A stretch of 64,000 nt of DNA from positions 12,248,485 through 12,312,484 of the forward strand of contig CM057823.1 of NCBI GenBank assembly GCA_030068075.1, written 5' to 3'. The notes beneath the pieces are model-generated. The model was not told the origin of the DNA. It did no database searches and worked only from the letters and a program-made list of their open reading frames with translations. The stretch comes from Paguma larvata. Its lineage: Eukaryota > Chordata > Mammalia > Carnivora > Viverridae. Positions within the stretch are counted from its first letter, which is position 1. The number at the start of each line of letters is the position of its first letter. The translations under genes and the position numbers were made by a program. Shown here piece after piece: positions 45,743-57,735 of this stretch.

Positions 45743-46786
45743 ATGGAAAGAGCCAGGCGAAGGGGAGGCGGCGGCGGCCGCGGCCGCGGCGGCAAGAATG
45801 TAGGGGGCTCTGGCCTAAGCAAGAGTAGACTCTATCCCCAGGCCCAGCACTCCCACTACCCGCACTACGCGGCCTCAGCCACCCCTAATCAGGCTGGGGG
45901 TGCAGCCGAAATCCAGGAGCTGGCCTCCAAACGAGTGGACATCCAGAAAAAGAGGTTTTACCTAGACGTGAAGCAAAGCTCCCGGGGCCGGTTCCTAAAG
46001 ATAGCTGAAGTCTGGATAGGGAGAGGCCGGCAGGACAATATCAGAAAGAGTAAACTGACTCTGTCCCTGTCTGTGGCAGCGGAGCTGAAGGACTGTCTAG
46101 GGGACTTCATCGAGCATTACGCCCACCTGGGCCTGAAAGGCCACCGACAGGAGCATGGCCACGGCAAAGAGCAAGCGTCCAGGAGGAGACAGAAGCACTC
46201 GGCACCCTCCCCACCGGTCTCTGTAGGGTCCGAAGAGCACCCTCATAGTGTCCTCAAAACAGACTACATAGAGAGGGACAATAGGAAATATTATCTAGAC
46301 CTGAAAGAAAATCAGCGGGGTCGCTTCCTAAGAATTAGACAAACCATGATGCGGGGGACTGGCATGATAGGTTATTTTGGTCACAGTTTGGGCCAAGAAC
46401 AGACTATTGTGCTCCCAGCACAAGGAATGATCGAGTTTCGCGATGCCTTGGTTCAGCTCATTGAAGACTATGGCGAAGGGGACATAGAAGAACGAAGAGG
46501 TGGAGATGAGGACCCACTTGAACTCCCAGAGGGGACTTCTTTCAGAGTGGACAATAAAAGGTTCTACTTTGATGTGGGCTCTAATAAATATGGAATTTTC
46601 CTGAAGGTAAGTGAGGTGAGGCCACCTTACCGTAATACTATTACTGTTCCATTCAAAGCTTGGACAAGGTTTGGGGAGAATTTTATCAAGTATGAAGAAG
46701 AGATGAGGAAAATTTGCAACAGCCATAAAGAAAAGAGAATGGATGGCAGAAGGGCCAGTGGTGAAGAACAAGAATGCCTCGACTAG
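45743..46786 (+). CDS. PURG: Purine-rich element binding protein G, isoform A
   Basis: An intact, intronless coding region of 347 codons. The start [17 protein letters not shown] has A at -3 and G at +4; upstream in-frame codons include no ATG. PUR proteins bind purine-rich single-stranded DNA/RNA in the nucleus and cytoplasm. Seen: a Gly/Arg-rich N-terminus (1-25), a His/Tyr/Ala-rich linker (30-55), PUR repeat I (about 56-130, [18 protein letters not shown]), repeat II (about 168-244, [18 protein letters not shown]), repeat III (about 261-325, [18 protein letters not shown]) and an acidic C-terminus ending EEQECLD. The three repeats share the F/YYxD...GxFL pattern. Length and sequence match recalled human PURG isoform A almost throughout; PURA and PURB differ in the linker and tail. 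It is divergent from WRN and shares its CpG island. Confidence 0.97.
   Translation: MERARRRGGGGGRGRGGKNVGGSGLSKSRLYPQAQHSHYPHYAASATPNQAGGAAEIQELASKRVDIQKKRFYLDVKQSSRGRFLKIAEVWIGRGRQDNIRKSKLTLSLSVAAELKDCLGDFIEHYAHLGLKGHRQEHGHGKEQASRRRQKHSAPSPPVSVGSEEHPHSVLKTDYIERDNRKYYLDLKENQRGRFLRIRQTMMRGTGMIGYFGHSLGQEQTIVLPAQGMIEFRDALVQLIEDYGEGDIEERRGGDEDPLELPEGTSFRVDNKRFYFDVGSNKYGIFLKVSEVRPPYRNTITVPFKAWTRFGENFIKYEEEMRKICNSHKEKRMDGRRASGEEQECLD
46607..46612 (+). promoter_or_regulatory. PURG: Alternative 5' splice site within PURG coding exon (isoform B)
   Basis: CTGAAG/GTAAGT is a near-perfect donor after codon 288 (Lys), in the middle of PUR repeat III. The known shorter PURG isoform (322 residues) has a different C-terminus, so use of this donor would replace residues 289-347 by about 34 residues from a downstream exon. 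That exon was not found in the window and may lie to the right of it. Confidence 0.65.
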
Positions 46787-49700
46787 AGTGAAATTGAACT
46801 CCATCAGGCAAAATTTAAAATCCTAAAATTGGCTAAAAGTACTGATCCATAATCATTTGAAGAAGTTTTTCCTCTTTTCGGCCCTTTGTTATTAGTAATA
46901 CCTCTGGTAGTTTATACTTCAAGGAGTCTGATTCTCATGTCCTATGTAGAACATTATAATTCTTATGGGAATTCCGACCTTCCCAGAGCTAAATAGTTTA
47001 GCTGCTTCAAACTGCTCCAGACCATTGAAGTATGCAAATCAGCACAAAATGTGACATTCTGACCTTCTAAATACCATAACTAAGATTTACATTGCACTAT
47101 GACATAATCCTGAAAAAAAGATACATATACTTAATATGGAAGTGTGAATTTCTATTTAACAAGTTACCCCCAAAAATATTCCATCCCTACTTCATTAAAA
47201 GCTGCTAAGCTTACCTGTAGGGCAGTTACCACAGAAACAGAAGTTGACCTCAAGCATAGTACAAATATATTTATTTATAAAAGTACATGTAGAAATATAT
47301 CAGTTGTTCATTGGATAACAATATTAAACCGTACCATTAAAGAGTCAAATCTTACAGCTACTACAGTAGTCTATAATTTCAAATTTTGTGGTAACCCTGC
47401 CGTTTATAGTTGCCATATCAAAGCCGTGGGAGCGTTTTAATTGGTTATTCTAAACTAGTTATAATCCTATCTTTACCTCTACTTACTGTCCCATATATTT
47501 TTATTGACTTTCGGAAGTTTTAGGAATTATTTTTATGTCATTGTTGAGTGGGAGGCTTCGTCCTATGGCTTTGCTATGGAAATCTTGGTGTTTTAGCCTT
47601 TTGTGCTAATTTGAAGGTTGTGAGAGGGTTTTTTTTTCCTAAAATATATCGTGGACTCAAGGTGTTCTATTTTATGCTTCTTTAGCACTATTTCAGAGGG
47701 GTTGGTGCACCAGTTCATACAAAATACAAAAATACATCTGTAATAATACACTTTAGTAGCACTTTTGCAGTTGCTACCCTTAAAACGGTGTCAATACTTC
47801 CAATATAAACCTGGCTTTTACAGGTATTGTAATTCCAGAAAAAAAAAAAAAAACCAAACAACTCTTTTTCTAAAAAGCATTTAGAATATAAATTTTCAGC
47901 CTGGGAAAATATTTTAGATTGGTTACAAACATATTTGAAAGGAAAATTCAAGCATTTTCCAAGGTGCTCTTTATGATACTTAAAAAGGTTTACTTTACAC
48001 AAGACTCACCCAGTTACCTGTATTAAAAATTACTTTCCAGGAAGTGCCACAGCAATTTTTCAACACCTAAGCAATTTTTAAACAAGTGGATATATTGTGT
48101 ATGTGTACCAACCCACCCTGTATTAACTGACTAGAATTTTATCTGTTGAGCTGCATTTTATTCTGATTGAAATTATTGTCTTTGATCTTGGCTTTTTCAC
48201 CTCCCACACAATAAGTCCATATAATCATGTTTTAGAGCCAGACACTGATTCCAGCCCCCAAATATAGCTCTCGTTAATGAGAGCTGGCTGCATGGATTGA
48301 GATCAGAATGTAGCTCTCCTTTTATATACCATAAGTAGTTCAAAATCATTTTAATAATTTTTTTCCTTCAGAAGTTTGTCCCCAAATACACTTAAGTGAG
48401 GTCACTAAAAAAACGTTATGAGTTTAGAAAATAATATTCCTGGCTTATCTTATTTAAAAACAAGCAATCAGTAACCCAGACATATATGCTGGTATTGGTT
48501 TTCAGATTTTATTTCATGTGTCCTCAAGGAGTATGAAGGAATCTCATTAGTTCATTATAATTGTGGACCATCTGGATTACTATGGAACAATTGAAGTTTG
48601 GAAGCTAGTTGGAAATACTAGAGTTAATAGCACATGGTGGGTGTTGAGACTCTAAAAGTAGCAAGGATCTTTAAACAGTCCTAACTGTAAAATAACTATT
48701 GTAGACTTGATACGAAGTAGTTTTTGGTATATGAAGGAGTGATGTGCACTTGAATTACTGTACTACTGATTGTTATTGCTGCCCATCATAGTGCCTATTA
48801 ATAATTATCAACCTGTCAGATTTTGGCAAACTGGAGCTATGAATGTTCCAGTATTCGAGTGTTCCTATCACTATTGCTATGACTGTATACTCTCTCTTAA
48901 AAACCTTCCCTCCTAAAATATTTATGTCCATTAAGTCTCAATGATTTCTTTCTTGGTTTTTAGTCTGATAAGATTTGAGAGTGTGTGTCTATATACATAC
49001 ATATGTGTGTGTATATATACATATACACAATACATGTCAGACTTAAATATCTTTAATTCATTGTACATAAATATTAATTTTGCATTAATTGTTTAAGTAA
49101 AAAATTAGTTAAGTAGCCAAATCTTCTACATTGTATGTATACTTCAAAGTCATTACCATCTCAAAGCTATAGATTGGTAGATGCCTATATACCGGCAACT
49201 GAATATACTTTAGAATCACTAAGCCTTCTGCCAGTCCTTTTGTTTCACTTTTTTATATGTATTCATTGAAAAATGAAATGATGTTATGATTTCTTGATAC
49301 TTAAAATTCCCAATTATTCATTAGCCATAATCAAATAAGATCCAGTTCAAAACTCTGGTATTAGGACATGTATTGCCATGTATCTTATAAAATAAGCTAC
49401 TATTTTTATCTGTGCAATATAAATTTTATTTATTGTCATTTGTAACATAAATGGAGCTGCAAGTGTACATGGTATTCTTCAAAATATTAGGATCCCTGCC
49501 TTAAGCTCTTAAGGCAACTGGATGTTAGAAGTCAAAAAATGAACATTCAAGTTAGGAACCAAAATTACTAGTTCATTGTATAATTCTAAAACACTGATGA
49601 TGTTTGCACATAATAACCCAAGCATAATGTGGTATAGACTCAAAACTGTAATAATATAAGCTAATAGTTTGAAATTTGGAAACGGGTTCTTCATAATAGT

Positions 49701-50900
49701 TGGCAGTGTGCTCCTAGCAATTGAAAGCAACACTAATCTGTTGCTTATATGCAAAAGATGCAATGTATTATAAAAGTATTAAAAGTTCTGCCACATTTTA
49801 TAATTTTCCTTGTTAAAGCCCCAAACTGCCATGTCCCTTAAACTTGAGTCAAACACAAGCTTATTTGCACTAAAGAGCATGGCCAAAAAGTAAACGACAG
49901 GGTGGAAAAGCTAGTTGGAACCTCTTGAAATAATTGGTTCTAATGGGAGAATTTCACATTTGTCTATTTGAAAGCTATATGGTCCAGGCAGACAATCTGT
50001 CAGTTCACTAATTTAACAATGCACTTTACCTTTTGTATATAGAAGATGTACATTTATGCCACTTGACAGGTGGGATGTGTTTCAATAACTATGTAGTTAG
50101 AATCTGTAGGGTGATCTCTTGCATGCGGATGTTTGTGTCAGAACTGCTATAATAACAAGTTTCCATTAAATCGGTGTAACGGAGAAGGGTAGAAGATGCT
50201 TTTGAAACAACTCCCAGTACATTTAACAAACACTTTTAAAGTAGAGTTCATATTTGTATTCTTAAGAACTAAAATCAGTAAAAAACTACTTCTAGCCCAG
50301 ATTAGTGTTACAGTTGAGACTATATCTAGTGGAGACTCCCCATAATACCCTGAAAGTTAATTTTGGGAATTTGTGCAGAAAAAAATTTCTTAGTAATTCT
50401 GTTTCATTGTCGATGTGTGTTAAAACAACTAATGAAAAGACAGTACATGATACTGTATAAGAATTAAAGGTCTGGTTGACTGATACAGTGTCATTAAGAA
50501 AACACCCAGACTAAGGAAATAAAAGTTTCAAATTAAGAAAACGCAAAAAGCCTCAGAACCATTGCTAAGATAAATACAGTATTATTTCAAAATTTGCAGA
50601 ACTAACTTTCACCAACCAAAAAGGGTATTGGGAGATTTAGTGTATCCTTTCATCCTACAAACTTCCTGAGATGTACATTTGAAAACTAGATAATTGTTGC
50701 TTAATAATAGGTTGTATGTACTTGACTAAGAAACACTGTGTACTAACAATTCATCGAGAATATGCTATATTTACTGCATTCATTTTATATATATGGATAA
50801 GAATACATTATATATAGTCATCCTATCTTAATATATTCATGTATTTATATTGTAATTTTGCAAATATTTTCAGTAAAATAAACATTTATCTGAGCTGCAC
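46787..50900 (+). other. PURG: PURG 3' UTR, inferred
   Basis: AT-rich sequence with stop codons in all frames and no recognisable SINE, LINE or LTR over 4 kb, unusual compared with the repeat-packed left half. It is read as the long 3' UTR of isoform A, ending near AATAAA at 50877. AATAAA also occurs at 50518. The exact cleavage site cannot be seen. Confidence 0.5.
50877..50882 (+). terminator. PURG: Candidate PURG polyadenylation signal
   Basis: A canonical AATAAA follows a U-rich stretch and precedes ACATTTATCTGAGC. It is the most plausible signal in this stretch; assignment to PURG is by position only. Confidence 0.4.
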
Positions 50901-53900
50901 AATTTGAAGAGGATGAAATTGGAGTACACCCTCAGACGCTCATTTTTACTAAGCAGCTACCCATTGAAAGCTGGTGTATGTACTATCACTCCTTTAGATT
51001 TTGTTTTATGGTTTATTTTAATATCTAAGTGATTAGGACTTAATTTGAATTTTTAAAGAGTGTTCTGAAAATAATTTTTATAAGCATGAGATTTTTTTTC
51101 CCTGTTTATTTCAAAATGTCTTTCATTGGAACTATTTATAAAATCCTATTCCAAGCTTTATGTAAGGGCTTTGCTTAGTCACCACATAGTTTGAAGTCTG
51201 TGTTTACTAAAACACCAAACATCTTTGGCAGGATAAAATCTAAAGTAAACCACAAAGAGAAGTTAAAATTGATTCTATGCCAACAGAATTAACACAGGTA
51301 TAATATTTATCACTGCCAAGTAAGATTCTTATAGTACTTCTGAAGTTATCCTGAAAGATTCCTTGAATTTCACAGGTAACAGGTGGCTAATGGCTAACCC
51401 ATCAGAGGAAGAGAATAAGGATGTTAGTATGCTGTTGAGATGGTCCATAGTCCACAGTGCTGTAGCAATGAGGTGTAGGGAAAATGTGTTTTTCCCAATT
51501 TAAGGTCATGTGAAAGTTGAGTTTTTAAGTCACACTTACTGTCACAAAGTAAAGATACCAAAACTTATGTAGGTGGATCTTGGAAAAACCATATATGTAT
51601 TAGTATATTTTCTTCTATGATGTAAAAAGAAATACTTTTTTTTCTTAATTTGACATGTTTTTTAAAATTAAATTTATTTTAGTAGTGAGTTTTTAATCAA
51701 TATTTTTGAATAGGGAAAACATATATATGGTATAAAATTTAAATGCTACAGTTAGGTAGACGGTGAAAAGTAACAACCGGTGTTGCAGTTTCTTGTGTAT
51801 CCTTCTAGAGTTACTCTGAATATACAAGTGTATGTGACTATACATATATTCTTTATAAACATACAAATGAAAATATATACACTGTCCCGTGTATATGTCC
51901 TAGTAGTATCAGTTTTAGAGCTGTCATTTTTAATGAATTTTTTCCCTTTTTCTTAGATACCATACTTGTACTAGTTAACATAGCGCTTAATTTGAATTAT
52001 ACTCTTACACCAAGGGAACCTCAAGGAAATTTTAAATGAATCCCATTAATATCAGCTTAAAATGCAAATATGTGTAAATATTCATTTAAAATGTATAAAT
52101 ATTTAATTTATCCCTAACCCTATCCCTAACCACCTTGCCCTTCCTACCCTCCCCTCTTCCTTCCCTCAAAAGAGTATTGGTCTTTTCCCTAACGTAATAC
52201 AGTTCAGGACTGGCAAGATATTAAACTATTTTACCAAGTGTTTCTTTAGGTTAGCTATGTTCTCCAATGAAAAACACCCATACTTAAAGCTTTAACAAAT
52301 TATCACTAAGTTTTACTATTTCTGTTAATATCTTACTGTTATCCAAAGACCTTGCCATTATGAGAGCAAATGAGTAATGGAACTGTAGTGAAAGTTTGTG
52401 CTATGACCGTTGAAATCTTTTGATTTCTTAACATGAGCCTTCATCTTTATTATGATGAGGTTATTAATGAATAATTCATTTGGCAACCTAGTCAAATCCA
52501 GTACTACACAGAGGGGTAACACTGGTGCTGATTGTTTAAGGCATGGATTCCCCACCAAAGAACTCAGTGTCTGTCAGATGTCTTTGGGACCAGAAGGGGT
52601 ACTATGATGATTTGGGGAGAGAGTAAAAACTTTGGGGCTAAGAAGTTACAAATACAACTAAACCATCTCCATTCTCTGCTGGAAGAGTATTAAACAGTAA
52701 ATTGTTTAAAAATCAAGTTAGCATAATGCATTAATAGTTTTTCATAACTCTCCCCCTAATAACACCAAGAGAAAATTATCCTAAAAATTGAAAGTCCCAT
52801 GCTGGAACCTTGAAGGATATTATCTAGTTATAAATTAAGTTAACCAGAGGAAAAGATCCAGTACTATTAGAAATACCTTAAAGAATACGAGGGTCGAGGA
52901 GGAATTTTTTTAATGGATTGATATCTGTAAATTTTATGAAAATATTAAAAGGTTTGAAAAATTCAAGCACTGGTTTAAACTTTAGAAAAATATCTCCATA
53001 ACTGGTGGCATAATTTCCTGTTTATAAAATGAGAGAGTTATTATATGACAGGACCCTCTTAAATATATATTTTTAAAGTATAAAAAATTGTTTATTTCAA
53101 TGATGAATAACTCATCATCCTTTGCAGAATCTATAACATTGGTAAAAATCTCCAGGCACTTACTTGTTCAAGCTTAAAATGGTTTAAATACATTGCTTCT
53201 TATTTAAAGAGAGGGACGAAAAAGAAGGTAAATTCTCCTGCAGAAACGAGTTTTGCTTAAAAAAATTAGGAATTTCCCATCCTTAATCAAGGAGTTTCCT
53301 ATGTTGGTGCTTTCGGGTAAACCGTGTTTTCCAAACTTTACCTTCTTTCAAATAGTCTTTGTGAGAAATGTCTTACTGAGGCCAGTGACATCTACCAGTA
53401 AATAAAAACTTATTCATAATGAAATTAGTGCTACTACAGTGAATTTGTGATGTGAATATAAAGAAAATACTTATTAATGAAATATACAGTTTCTTCTTTT
53501 CTGTTGTTGGCTTATTTCTAAGACTGAATAGGGGTTGTCTGCATTCTCATTCCCTCTCCCCCTATGTGCTTAGTTCTGTGTTATTCTATTCAAAGTGTTC
53601 ATTAGTGTCCAGGAAATAATAGGGGTAAATAAAAAGGAAAGTAATCCCTAAAAAAATGTTCATAGTAGTTAAAAGTTAGACTTGCTCCCAAGTGTAAGAT
53701 TAGGGAAAAAATGCTTCTGTGGGCTTTCGTCTTTATCAAAATGATGGTATAATTCTGTTTATTTGATCTGATTAAAGACAGAATTTCTTGTGGATACCTA
53801 TATTCAGAAATCTTTAGCGTCTTATTTTACTTAGAGTAGTATAATACATGCTCTTCAAGAGTTTATTTATTATTTGTTGTGGATTTGAGGAGACTGTTGC

Positions 53901-55187
53901 CTAGAGGTAGCAAATACACAAATAAGAGAGAAGAGAAAGGTAGTGGTTTACTATTTGTTTGCCAATAACAAAAGAAATCAGTATAACGGAATGGAAGAAA
54001 TAAGACTTCTCAAAACCAAATCCCTATTTATTTAACCTTTAAAAGATCATTTGAGAAAGAATAATAAGACCTAATTCTTCCAGTGTAAGGCCTGACTCTC
54101 AGTAAACCATTTAGCTTCAGTAGGATGGCTTCCTTTTATGAAAAATGAACAAGACCTTGTTGGAAGCTAAGGTTCCCTCCTACTCTAAACTTCTAATATT
54201 CAGTATTAATGGAGCGTGAAAGAAAAAACAGAGAATATCAGAATTGGAAAGTGTAAGACAATCTCTCTGTATATTAAAAACAACAAAATAATGCAGCAAC
54301 CCAAAAGAACATGAAGAAGTGGCAGTTTTATCACATGTATGTATCTCTTCAGCCACACAAAATGAAATTTTGTTCCTAGTCCTTCTTAAGATCAAACTGT
54401 TTGACGCTAACTACAACTATCCTATGCTTTAATTTAATTTAATAGAAATACTTTCATTATCTATATGAGGTCTTATTCTTTGGAAGCATCACTTGTTTCT
54501 ACACATTCTGTAATCATTTCTTATATTCTGCATGGCAAAAGAACTTTAAAAATTAACCTCACACCCTGACATGCCACTGTACCTGAAATAACCCTAAATT
54601 ACATTGCTGAATAATAACACTACTGCTATCATTTCAGGGGCCCCTGAGAATCAAGTCCTACCTTTGACCTCTATTTCCTTGGTCTGCTGAACATATTATG
54701 TTACAAATAATGGTGTTTAACAAAGGAAATCAGGAAGGGCACTGAACTGTGAACGATATGGCTCCACTTTAGAGGACCCGTAACTATTAGAGTGTGCAAA
54801 GATAAAACATCACAATGAGTTTGTTTGTTTTGTTTTTAGCCTTGAGAAACCACCAAGGTTGATGATTGAAGGGGAAGAGAAGAACACACAAGGGTTTTTG
54901 TCCCAGTTGCTTTATTTAGGCGCCCAAATCCTCCAGTATATAAGTGTGCTGCCACCACTGTCAATAGATCAAATGGAAAAGAGTGACACCTTTCTCCCTA
55001 GACCTCTCCTTTTGGTGCCCTTTTGTTTAACAGAGACCGCACTTAAGAGTTACCGAAGTGTATTTTGAAGTGTGTATACACATGTGTATTTTATTGATTT
55101 CAAAAATCTCTGTGCACATAAAATTCCATTGCAGAAATAGTCCATATAATAAAGCAGCCTTTAAGTCTGGTGGTGGTTTGCTATAAT

Positions 55188-55253
55188 AGCAATCTTGTTG
55201 GTCAGTTCGCAACAAATTCTTAGCAATCTTGTTGGTCAGTTCACAACAAAATC
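55188..55253 (+). repeat. 34-base tandem duplication
   Basis: Two copies beginning AGCAATCTTGTTGGTCAGTT at 55188 and 55222, differing at a few bases. Confidence 0.9.
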
Positions 55254-55335
55254 TGTTGAGAGTGAATTGCCTGTTGTTAGAAATGTTTTTTCTCCTCCCT
55301 CCTCTCAAAATAGCAGATACATTTTAGGTTCTTCC

Positions 55336-55384
55336 TTGTTTCTTCTTCAGTGCTGTTTGAATTGTTTCTTCAGTGCTGTTTGAA
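55336..55384 (+). repeat. 23-26-base tandem duplication
   Basis: TTGTTTCTTC...AGTGCTGTTTGAA occurs twice (55336-55361 with an extra TTC, and 55362-55384). Confidence 0.9.
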
Positions 55385-55562
55385 ACCTTAGTGGGATATG
55401 AGAGAACCGTTTAGTTGGCAGTTATTTGCCCTTGCCATTTTGTAGAAATCCCCCCTAGCTTCCCATTTCAAACATTCTGAGCAATGTTACCCAAAGAACA
55501 CACATAAATGCGAAAACAACCCATAAGATAAAACAACAGAACCGTTAAGATAACAATTTAGG

Positions 55563-55783
55563 CGGCGCCTGGGTGGCTCAGTCAGTTAAGCATCCGACAT
55601 TGGCTCAGGTCATGATCTTGCCGTTCCTGAGTTCGAGCCCAGTTTGGGCCCCACGTTGGGCTCTGTGCTGACAGCTCAGACCCTAGAGCCTGTTTCAGAT
55701 TATGTGTCTTCCTCTCTCTCTACCTCTCTTGATTGTGCTCTCACTCATTCTCAAAAATAAATAAACATTAAATTTTTTTCAAA
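55563..55783 (+). mobile_element. SINEC_Fc-like SINE
   Basis: One of only two SINEs right of PURG; flanks AGATAACAATTTAG / AGATAATTTAG. Confidence 0.93.
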
Positions 55784-56459
55784 GATAATTTAGAAATAAG
55801 GATAAGGATATGTACAAGACACCTAGATATAAGAAAAATCCTTATCATGTGCTAATTTATTTCAGAAACTGCTGTATTTTTTTTCTAGGTCTTTCAGCCT
55901 AGCAATGTGGTTTATACCAATGATTGACTGTCTAAAACTTCAACAGGACAAAACAGTTTAAAAACTCAGTTGAATTTATTATGGAATTTTATCTATTGCT
56001 GTTCTCCAGAAAGATTAAAGCATGCTATAATCATGTAAAATAGAATTCTAAAATTTCCTCCCTTCTTTTACCTCCCTCTCATACACTGTACCCCGTTGGA
56101 TGTAGGTAAAAACACTAATTTCTCCCAATACCACCGTGGCTCCACTCCATCCTATTTATTTATTTAGATGACAATTGAAACACAATAAAGACTAAAAAAA
56201 ATTGCCCTACGAACTACATCTACAGATTCAGAAAGGACTGCTACTTAACTAGTATCAACACTATTACCATATTTCTGTACAGGAATTTAGTATGAATAGA
56301 AACATTTCACTTGGGAAGATATGGACTGAAAGATCAGTTATTCTATCTTTTAAGTATACACTGCATCTTCAGGATATACTTTGACTAGCATGATTGACAA
56401 GTAATTTCAGAAAGGAACGTAGCCTCTAAGAAAATTGCACCATGACCATATTTAAAAAA
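55784..56459. other. No feature seen
   Basis: AT-rich unique sequence. Confidence 0.5.
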
Positions 56460-56675
56460 AAAATTTTTTTAACGTTTATTTATTTTCGAGAGAGAGAGAC
56501 AGACAGAGTGTGAGCAGGGGAGAGGCAGAGAGAGAGAAAGAGACACAGAATCCAAAGCAGCTCCAGGGTCTGAGCCATCAACATAGAGCCCCATGCGGGG
56601 CTCGAACCCACAAGGGTGAGATCATGACCAGAGCCAAAGTCGTACGCTCAACCGACTGAGTCACCCAGGCACCCC
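56460..56675 (-). mobile_element. SINEC_Fc-like SINE
   Basis: Antisense copy; flanks CCATATTTAAA / CCATTTTTAAA. Confidence 0.93.
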
Positions 56676-57544
56676 CATTTTTAAAGAGAAGATGGTAACA
56701 AAAGGAAGAGTCAATCTTATTAACAACTACTACTTATTGAATACCTACCATACAATAGACATTGCTGACCCCCCTGTAACTCTTCTACTACTTATAGAAA
56801 CCCTATTGTCACCATTTTTTTATCAACACCATTTTAATATGATTTTCCAGATGTTTTCAAAACTGGCTCAGTATTTCAGAATTAACATATTTGAAACCAA
56901 ATCGACACCAAGCCAAAGATTGTGTTGATTCAATTAGGCCAAACTATCTTTAAGACTTACTCCAAAATTTAACCCCCTGACTAATATAGCACAATCTACC
57001 CGCGTACACCACTGGTAGATCTGCCTTAGGTTACTAGGAATTATTTTATTCCAAACTAATCCCTATATATGAGGCTAGTACCACCAAGAGACACTCCTAA
57101 ATGAGTGTTCATCTAGTTTGTTAATGTTCAGTACTATTAAATACAACTTGCTTGATCTTTAGTTTATGGATCGAACCTCTAATATCAATAAATAAATGTC
57201 AATAATTTTGAAAAGAGATCAGATGATAAGAATATAGATGGATCATCCCAATTGAACCCTTAAGTGCAGAGAGAAGACAAATTACTATTTACTGTGGATC
57301 TACAATTTCATTTTCCTGACCCAAAATCAACTGATTGTGTTGAATTGATTTGGAAATAAGTCTTGTCATTATCAGTGAAAAGTTTATTGTATTTTGCAAC
57401 TCTTACCATCTTACTCTTCCTATATTACGCCACTGATTTTCATATGTCCTTAACCAAATCTCCTCTCCTGTTCCTTATCTCCAGCAAAATAAACGGAACT
57501 GACCACCCTATTTACAGACACACTCTTCTGCGTTACTCCAAGCC
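56676..57544. other. No feature seen
   Basis: AT-rich unique sequence; short open frames only. Confidence 0.5.
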
Positions 57545-57735
57545 AGCGGTTTTCAAATTTTGGTATGATTAAGAATCACCCAGAGGGCTTGTTAAAACAG
57601 ATTGCTGGCCCCACTTCCTGGGTTATGTTCTGTAGGCCTGGGGTGGTGAGGAGAGGACCAAACCTTTGCATTTCTGACATTCCCAGGTGAGCTGCTGCTG
57701 CTGCCATGGGGACCACACTTTAAGAACCATGGCTG
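57545..57735 (+). mobile_element. MER5A-like hAT fossil
   Basis: Nearly complete element of about 190 bases: AGCGGTTTTCAAA, AATCACCCAGAGGGCTTGTT, TTGCATTTCTGACA, CCACACTTTAAGAACCATG. The ends form the expected short inverted repeats. Confidence 0.85.

Larger units (their letters stand above)
44600..45830. promoter_or_regulatory. CpG island and divergent WRN/PURG promoter region
   Basis: GC content and CpG frequency rise sharply against AT-rich flanks, from WRN exon 1 through the PURG 5' UTR into the first PURG codons. There is no TATA box near either inferred start. The island carries GC boxes, an NRF1 palindrome, an M4/ZNF143-type site and long GGC runs. WRN is transcribed leftward and PURG rightward, which is the head-to-head arrangement also known in human. 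Confidence 0.9.
50901..55562. other. Repeat-poor AT-rich flank (PURG intron or intergenic)
   Basis: No gene, SINE or clear LINE recognised in 4.6 kb. A CCCTAA-like run lies at 52,112-52,131 and two short tandem duplications at 55,188-55,384. Confidence 0.5.

Noticed and set aside
46328..46804. 158-codon antisense frame opposite PURG
   Set aside because: Shadow of the conserved PURG coding strand; no independent signals.
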